A DNA stretch of 5,047 bases. Source: Actinomycetes bacterium (lineage in GTDB: Bacteria > Actinomycetota > Acidimicrobiia > Spongiisociales > UBA5794). The stretch covers positions 1 to 5,047 of the forward strand of contig JAMBLL010000309.1 in NCBI GenBank assembly GCA_023336765.1, read 5' to 3'. Shown here one piece after another: positions 1 to 3,867 of this stretch. Position 1 is the stretch's first letter. Every line of letters starts with the position of its first letter. Below the pieces are notes generated by a model. It did not search any database. It was not told where the DNA came from and saw only the letters and a list, made by a program, of their open reading frames with translations. The translations under genes were made by a program, and so were the position numbers.

Positions 1-40
1 CGGAGGGCGGAGGGCGGAGGGCGGAAGGCGGAGGGCGGAG
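1..40. repeat. Tandem 7-bp repeat array (CGGAGGG)n, left end outside window
   Basis: Five full heptamers (1-7, 8-14, 15-21, 22-28, 29-35) and a partial sixth (36-40) follow one another without spacers. The fourth copy carries a single G-to-A change (CGGAAGG); the others are identical. The array starts at the window edge, so its full length is unknown. The + strand is purine-rich, with regularly spaced GGG runs that could form a G-quadruplex. No start codon or ribosome site is associated with it, so I treat it as intergenic, although frames 1-3 stay open through it and the tail of an upstream gene cannot be excluded. Confidence 0.9.
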
Positions 41-78
41 AACGCTTTCTCACATTCTCCTTATCATCTGTTCATCCA

Positions 79-89
79 ACCTTGAAGGT
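79..89. promoter_or_regulatory. 11-bp palindrome in the leader of the first lipoprotein gene
   Basis: ACCTTGAAGGT is a perfect inverted repeat with 5-bp arms around a central G. It lies about 40 bp before the ATG at 132, in the AT-rich stretch 41-131. A second, overlapping inverted repeat pairs CAACC (77-81) with GGTTG (91-95). The site is where an operator would be expected, but it is short, and no convincing -35/-10 pair stands out around it: TTGATT at 93-98 and TATGTG at 102-107 are poor matches or badly spaced. It could be an operator, a weak mRNA hairpin or chance. Confidence 0.25.
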
Positions 90-120
90 CGGTTGATTCC
101 ATATGTGTAAGCCAATCAAA

Positions 121-126
121 GGGGAG
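121..126 (+). promoter_or_regulatory. Ribosome binding site of the first lipoprotein gene
   Basis: GGGGAG lies 5 bases before the ATG at 132. It decides the start: the in-frame GTG at 126 overlaps this motif and would add Met-Cys ahead of the signal peptide, so the ATG at 132 is preferred. Confidence 0.7.
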
Positions 127-131
127 TGTGC

Positions 132-725
132 ATGAAGAAGCTTCTTCTCATGTTCATGGCGTTCGTACTCGTGCTTGCTGCCTGTAGCAGCGACGATGGA
201 TCACAGGTGGCCTCAATCGAGGACACCGTTGGATCCGGCGATGGCACAGGTGAGGAGATCGATGCTGACGCGGCCGACCAGGAGGCCATCCTCGAGTTCT
301 CGCAGTGCATACGCGACAACGGTGTGGAGGACTTCGAGGACCCGGTGATCGGAGCGGATGGCTCAATCGAATTCAGCTTTGGTGGCCGCTCCGACGACCC
401 AGAAGGTGATCGAGATGCGATGAGTGCGGCGTTTGAAGCCTGTCAGGAGCATCTCGAGGGCCTCGCGTTCGGCCCGGGTTCGATAGACCTCACGGAGATC
501 GAGGACACCATGCTCGAGTTCGCCATCTGCATGCGTGAGAACGGTGTTGACATGCCCGATCCAGACTTCTCGATCTTCGGAAATGGAGAGGGAGGCCTGG
601 GGGAGGCAGAAGGCGGCATATTCGGGGGTGCGATCGACGTGGAGGACCCCGAGATCGAAGCTGCACTTGAGGCGTGCCAGGAGGTCTTCAGCGGATCTCT
701 GCGCTTCGGCGGTACAGGTGAGTGA
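132..725 (+). CDS. Lipoprotein with two Cys-containing repeats (paralog 1)
   Basis: This is a predicted 197-residue lipoprotein, exported and lipid-anchored to the outer face of the membrane. A Lys-Lys start and hydrophobic stretch end in the lipobox LAAC, with the lipidated Cys at residue 18. An acidic low-complexity linker follows (about 19-50). The rest is two related repeats, about 52-110 and 126-188. Each opens with a CxR[DE]NG-type motif (Cys59, Cys133) and closes with an ACQE motif (Cys104, Cys182). The second carries MPDPDFS just after its first Cys. The mature chain has about 47 Asp/Glu, five Arg and no Lys. It resembles uncharacterised actinobacterial lipoproteins encoded next to MacB-like exporters. 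The exact function is unknown; an accessory or substrate-handling part of the exporter downstream is inferred from context. It is separated by 216 bases from its paralog, so it may be transcribed separately. Confidence 0.88.
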   Translation: MKKLLLMFMAFVLVLAACSSDDGSQVASIEDTVGSGDGTGEEIDADAADQEAILEFSQCIRDNGVEDFEDPVIGADGSIEFSFGGRSDDPEGDRDAMSAAFEACQEHLEGLAFGPGSIDLTEIEDTMLEFAICMRENGVDMPDPDFSIFGNGEGGLGEAEGGIFGGAIDVEDPEIEAALEACQEVFSGSLRFGGTGE

Positions 726-866
726 ACGCACGGCTGACGGCATGTATCTTTCTGCGACCAGGCAGACGGTCCGTACCTGAATGGTTTGTCCAGCGGACGC
801 TTGCGACCAGCCACTCGTGATCCGACGTTCTCATGTCTGTATCTTCTCAGGGTCTTCTTATCAACC

Positions 867-884
867 GTTCAGGCTTGGTTCAGG
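867..884 (+). promoter_or_regulatory. Candidate activator site: GTTCAGG direct repeat, 11-bp period
   Basis: GTTCAGG occurs at 867-873 and again at 878-884, exactly 11 bp apart and ending 9 bp before a TTGACT -35-like hexamer. Direct repeats of about one helical turn just upstream of -35 are the usual layout for OmpR/PhoB-type activators. Actinobacterial PhoP boxes use 11-nt units of the GTTCACC type, which agree at five of seven positions here. An overlapping inverted repeat, TCAGGC (869-874) with GCCTGA (888-893), offers another reading. Binding by a particular regulator is inference. Confidence 0.35.
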
Positions 885-893
885 ATCGCCTGA

Positions 894-922
894 TTGACTT
901 GTGTCCGAACTCAAGATATTGC
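894..922 (+). promoter_or_regulatory. Candidate promoter of the exporter operon
   Basis: TTGACT at 894-899 matches the -35 consensus in five of six positions. Downstream, GATATT (915-920, 15-nt spacer) or TATTGC (917-922, 17-nt spacer) could serve as -10; both are imperfect. The surrounding stretch is clearly more AT-rich (about 47% G+C over 841-900) than the genes. Transcription would start near 927-930, giving a short leader that still contains the ribosome site at 932-936. Confidence 0.35.
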
Positions 923-931
923 GTATCGACT

Positions 932-936
932 GGAGA
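932..936 (+). promoter_or_regulatory. Ribosome binding site of the second lipoprotein gene
   Basis: GGAGA lies 5 bases before the ATG at 942. This supports that start over the in-frame upstream ATT/TTG/GTG-type starts near 894, which would place 16 non-hydrophobic residues ahead of the signal peptide. Confidence 0.65.
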
Positions 937-941
937 CCGAG

Positions 942-1526
942 ATGACACGTACCAAGATCCTTCCCCTGCTGCTGGCCATCGGCTTGCTCGCGGCGGCTTG
1001 CAGCGGCGCAGATTCCGACGCCGGTGTGGCGTCTCTCGAAGGCGAGTCAGGCGACGAGCAGTCCCAGGATGCCGTGATCGACTCAGCCACCCAGGAAGAG
1101 GCCGTGATGGCGTTTACCGTCTGTCTCCGTGACGAAGGGTTGGACGTCGAAGATCCGATCGTTGACGATCAGGGCAATCTCCGTCCTCCACGACTCCGTG
1201 ACATCGAGGCCCTGGATCGCGAAGTAGCCGAAACCGCGTTCGAGTCATGCAATGAATATCTTGAGGACGTAACGTTCGGTCTTGATTCTGAGGATCGGAC
1301 TGAACGTGAAGATGAGCTCCTTGCGTTCGCTGCCTGCGCCCGTGACAATGGTTACGACATGCCAGATCCAGATTTCTCCACGCCACAGTCTCCTGGATCG
1401 GGTGGCGGCGGACCCTTCGCCGGACTCGATAGAGAGGATCCCGCGTTCCAGACCGCCCTGGCCGCTTGCAGCGACCTCTTCGGTGCCGGTGCGCCCATTC
1501 CTGGCACCGGCGGAGGTCAGGGCTGA
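942..1526 (+). CDS. Lipoprotein with two Cys-containing repeats (paralog 2)
   Basis: This is a predicted 194-residue lipoprotein and a paralog of the one at 132-725. The signal peptide ends in the lipobox LAAAC (lipidated Cys20), followed by an acidic linker sharing a VASLE motif with paralog 1 (VASIE there). Two repeats follow: Cys61 (CLRDEG) to Cys103 (ESCNE), and Cys132 (CARDNG, then DMPDPDFS) to Cys176 (AACSD). The 29-residue distance between the second and third of these cysteines is identical in both paralogs. The tail is Gly/Pro-rich. The mature chain has about 41 Asp/Glu and no Lys. The stop TGA shares its last base with the adaptor ATG, so it is the first gene of a coupled exporter operon. 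It is likely an extracytoplasmic partner of that exporter; the biochemical role is unknown. The four cysteines could form disulfides or bind a ligand, which the sequence alone cannot settle. Confidence 0.9.
   Translation: MTRTKILPLLLAIGLLAAACSGADSDAGVASLEGESGDEQSQDAVIDSATQEEAVMAFTVCLRDEGLDVEDPIVDDQGNLRPPRLRDIEALDREVAETAFESCNEYLEDVTFGLDSEDRTEREDELLAFAACARDNGYDMPDPDFSTPQSPGSGGGGPFAGLDREDPAFQTALAACSDLFGAGAPIPGTGGGQG
1512..1516 (+). promoter_or_regulatory. Ribosome binding site of the adaptor gene
   Basis: GGAGG lies inside the last codons of the preceding lipoprotein gene, 9 bases before the ATG at 1526. It favours the 1526 start over an in-frame ATG at 1466 that lies deep within the upstream gene and would add an Arg-rich, unrelated 20-residue leader. 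Confidence 0.65.
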
Positions 1527-3118
1527 TGTCCGACACAGAAGGGGACTCAACAGATCGGTCCATCGATCCGGAGTCGACTGACGAGACCCAGACGAATGGC
1601 TCACCCGACAGGGCCCCAAAGCCGTGGTGGCGACGTACGTCAACCTGGGTGGTTGGAGTCGGGGTCATCGCTCTTGTGGCCGTCGGAGCCTGGTTTGGCA
1701 CAGGGAACGATGCGTCCACGACCACCGAAACAGTGGCAGCACTGAACTTCGAAGAGGTGGTGAGGACGACACTTGAGGACGCCACCTCGCTCGAGGGAAC
1801 TCTCGGCTTTGTCGCTGGCGACCCGCTGGTCTATGCGGGATCGTCCGACGGGATCGTCACGATCACCGCAGGTACCTCAGGGATCGTCACCTCGATGGCC
1901 AGCCACGGTGTGACCGTTGAAGAAGGAGAAATCCTCTATGCAACCGATGAGCAGCCGGTCATAGTGTTCTATGGCGACATTCCAGCCTACCGGACACTCA
2001 ATACACGCTCGGCAGACGGCACCGACGTTATCCAACTCGAGGAGGCCCTCACACGACTCGGATACGACGAGGACGAGGATCTCGACCTGGATGGCGACTT
2101 CACCTATTCCACGAAGTACGCGATCGAAGCACTCCAGGAGGACCTCGGCATCGACGATACAGGTGTCCTTGAGTTCGGCTCCTACATCTTCGTTGACGGT
2201 CCGATATTCATCGCAGAGACACTGGCTGATGTCGGATCAGCCGTCAATCCGGGGGTGGCTGTCATCGCCACCTCCTCCGTTCCTGGCGGCACGGTCACTG
2301 CCCTTGCAAGTGAGGGAGACATCCTCGGCCACGGAGACACCCTCTTTGTCGTCGAAGGGGACCCAGTGACCCTGTTCGTAACCGACGTGCCGTTCTACCG
2401 GACCCTGGACGTTGGCTCGGTAGGCGACGACGTTCGCGTTCTCGAGGAGGCTCTCTTGGGCTTCGGCTTTGATGCCGATGGTGCCATGGTCGCGGACGAC
2501 GTCTTTGATGAGGAGACCACCGTAGCCCTTGTTGCCTGGCAGGCGTCGATCGGTGCGCCTGTTGACGGAGTTCTCAACATCGGTGAGATCATGGTGACCG
2601 AGGATCCGATCCGTGTGGCGGCGTCACACATCAGCATTGGGAGCAACGTCAGCCAGGGAACCCAGATCTATACACCCTCAACGTCAACCTCGGTGGTTTC
2701 AGTACGGCTGCTGGCTGAGAACCAGGAGCTCATCGTTGCGGGTGACCCTGTCGTAGTAGTGATGCCGAACGGTGACGAGGAACCTGCTTCCGTTGCCACG
2801 GTCGGAAACATCGCGATTCGTAGCCAGGAATTCGGCACGTACTTCGAGGTCGAGATCACCCTCAACCGTCAGGGTGCGGCTGCAGGACTCGACGAGGCCC
2901 CGGTCGACATTGAAGTGATCGATGATCGGGTCGAGAACGTTCTCGTTGTTCCTGTCACAGCGCTGTTGGCGCTTGGAGAGGGCGGCTATGCGGTCCAGAT
3001 CGACGCTGGCAATGGGCAGACGCGGCTCATCGCTGTCGACGCTGGCATGTACGCCGATGGGTCCGTGGAGATCATATCGAGTGAACTCGAGGCCGGGATG
3101 AGGGTTGTCGTTCCATGA
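1526..3118 (+). CDS. Efflux (MacA/HlyD-like) adaptor with two peptidoglycan-binding-like domains
   Basis: This 530-residue membrane-anchored adaptor probably links the ABC permease to the cell wall region and helps export. A hydrophilic cytoplasmic N-terminus (1-35, ending in PWWRR) precedes one membrane helix (about 40-58). Outside lie two tandem copies of a module (about 119-250 and 255-386). Each has a lipoyl-like half (Gly-x-Val-Thr... Pro-Val), a D[IV]PxYRTL motif, a peptidoglycan-binding-like fold (LEEAL, Asp-x-x-Phe, Gln) and a second lipoyl-like half. A beta-barrel-like region (about 388-462) and the adaptor C-terminal domain (VLVVPVTALLA at 472-482, ending in GMRVVVP) complete it. 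In related actinobacterial adaptors I know one such module; here it is doubled, explaining the length. The exported part has a single Lys. The gene overlaps its neighbours by 1 and 4 bases. Domain calls are by eye; the wall contact is inferred. Confidence 0.9.
   Translation: MSDTEGDSTDRSIDPESTDETQTNGSPDRAPKPWWRRTSTWVVGVGVIALVAVGAWFGTGNDASTTTETVAALNFEEVVRTTLEDATSLEGTLGFVAGDPLVYAGSSDGIVTITAGTSGIVTSMASHGVTVEEGEILYATDEQPVIVFYGDIPAYRTLNTRSADGTDVIQLEEALTRLGYDEDEDLDLDGDFTYSTKYAIEALQEDLGIDDTGVLEFGSYIFVDGPIFIAETLADVGSAVNPGVAVIATSSVPGGTVTALASEGDILGHGDTLFVVEGDPVTLFVTDVPFYRTLDVGSVGDDVRVLEEALLGFGFDADGAMVADDVFDEETTVALVAWQASIGAPVDGVLNIGEIMVTEDPIRVAASHISIGSNVSQGTQIYTPSTSTSVVSVRLLAENQELIVAGDPVVVVMPNGDEEPASVATVGNIAIRSQEFGTYFEVEITLNRQGAAAGLDEAPVDIEVIDDRVENVLVVPVTALLALGEGGYAVQIDAGNGQTRLIAVDAGMYADGSVEIISSELEAGMRVVVP
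1880..2275 (+). repeat. Adaptor internal module, copy A (lipoyl halves plus PGBD-like domain)
   Basis: Residues about 119-250 of the adaptor. Landmarks are GIVT at 119, Pro144-Val145, DIPAYRTL at 151-158, LEEAL at 171-175, an Asp/Glu-rich loop at 181-191, and PIFIAE starting at Pro226. Every landmark recurs 135-136 residues later in copy B. The similarity is visible in protein but has drifted at DNA level, so the duplication is old. Confidence 0.8.
2288..2683 (+). repeat. Adaptor internal module, copy B (lipoyl halves plus PGBD-like domain)
   Basis: Residues about 255-386 of the adaptor. Landmarks are GTVT at 255, Pro280-Val281, DVPFYRTL at 287-294, GDDVRVLEEAL at 300-310, Trp338-Gln339 and PIRVAA starting at Pro361. 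This copy is closer to the canonical peptidoglycan-binding pattern than copy A, with GDDV before the first helix, a WQ pair and VDGVL. It is probably the ancestral-like module, and copy A the diverged one. Confidence 0.8.
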
Positions 3119-3867
3119 GCGGCTCAGCAACCGGAACCGCACCAGCAGCGGTCGAGTCGGCCAGTGAACGAACCGTCCTCGCCCTTTCGAACGTGACCAA
3201 GACATATGAAGGTACACCGCCGGTACACGCCATCCGCGGGATCGACCTCGACATCCGGTCAGGGGAACTCGTGGCCATCGTCGGTCCCTCCGGATCCGGA
3301 AAATCAACCCTTCTCCATGTGATCGGCACCCTCGACCGTGCGACCTCCGGCACGGTCGCGGTTGCTGGCTACAACGTCGACGATCTCAGCGACAAACAGC
3401 TCTCGTCGCTGAGATCAAGGCACATCGGATTCGTGTTCCAGCAGTTCTTCCTTCTTGCCGGAGAGACGGCATTGGACAACGTCGCCGATGGGCTGCTCTA
3501 CACCGGAATGCCTCTGAGCGAACGTAGGGCCCTCGCAGAACAGGCTCTTTCTCAGGTTGGCCTTTCTCACCGGATGAATCATGAGGCGACCAAACTCTCT
3601 GGTGGTGAGCGCCAGAGAGTCGCGATCGCGAGAGCGCTGATCGGTTCGCCAGATATCATCCTCGCAGACGAGCCGACGGGCAACCTCGATAGCAAGTCCG
3701 GTCAGGCTGTCGTGCGTCTCATCGAAGACCTCAATGCAGACGGGACCACGATCGTCGTCATCACGCACGACCACGAGATCGCGTCCCAATTCCCTCGCAT
3801 TGTCTCGCTTCTCGACGGCAGGGTCGTTGAGGACACGAGGACGGCCGAAGATGGACGTTCCTCATGA
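3115..3867 (+). CDS. ABC transporter ATPase, MacB/LolD type
   Basis: This 250-residue cytoplasmic ATPase hydrolyses ATP to drive the permease encoded next. All nucleotide-binding motifs are intact: A-loop Tyr31, Walker A GPSGSGKST (57-65), Q-loop in FVFQQFFLL (Gln109/110), signature LSGGERQ (161-167), Walker B IILADEP with catalytic Glu186, D-loop GNLDS (189-193), and switch His218 in ITHDH. The DEPTGNLDS string and FQQFxLL Q-loop are typical of the MacB/LolD/FtsE-like branch that works with FtsX-fold permeases. About 20 extra residues rich in Ala, Ser and Thr precede the domain. The start codon overlaps the adaptor stop (ATGA). A GAGGG at 3100-3104 is a possible, slightly distant ribosome site, so coupling by reinitiation is likely. 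In MacB proper the ATPase is fused to the permease; here they are separate genes. Function is certain at family level; the substrate is unknown. Confidence 0.96.
   Translation: MSGSATGTAPAAVESASERTVLALSNVTKTYEGTPPVHAIRGIDLDIRSGELVAIVGPSGSGKSTLLHVIGTLDRATSGTVAVAGYNVDDLSDKQLSSLRSRHIGFVFQQFFLLAGETALDNVADGLLYTGMPLSERRALAEQALSQVGLSHRMNHEATKLSGGERQRVAIARALIGSPDIILADEPTGNLDSKSGQAVVRLIEDLNADGTTIVVITHDHEIASQFPRIVSLLDGRVVEDTRTAEDGRSS

Noticed and set aside
1..40. CRISPR array reading of the left-edge repeats
   Set aside because: The units are 7 bp and contiguous, with no unique spacers.
753..810. Repeated TGCGACCAG (753-761 and 802-810) in the intergenic gap
   Set aside because: Two copies 49 bp apart, with no symmetry and no relation to a promoter element; within what chance allows.
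726..860. Possible terminator after the first lipoprotein gene
   Set aside because: Only tiny hairpins are present (ACGG/CCGT around 766-774, GTCC/GGAC around 788-798), with no T-run after either. There is no convincing intrinsic terminator, so read-through from the first lipoprotein gene into the operon is possible.
1114..1785. Long minus-strand open frame (223 residues) across the lipoprotein-adaptor junction
   Set aside because: It lies wholly opposite two well-supported genes, is Arg/His/Pro-rich low-complexity, and has no ribosome site or recognisable motif. This is typical of an antisense shadow in G+C-rich DNA.
1837..1890. Three GGGATCGTC copies (1837, 1850 and 1880), two of them extended to GGGATCGTCAC 30 bp apart
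   Set aside because: The two longer copies encode repeated Gly-Ile-Val-Thr in a beta-strand region of the adaptor, explained by coding and GATC-rich codon choice; the first is in another frame.
2699..3307. Minus-strand open frame (202 residues) spanning the adaptor-ATPase overlap
   Set aside because: It is Arg-rich with no motif, and it is opposite the adaptor C-terminal domain and the ATPase Walker A region, both strongly supported.
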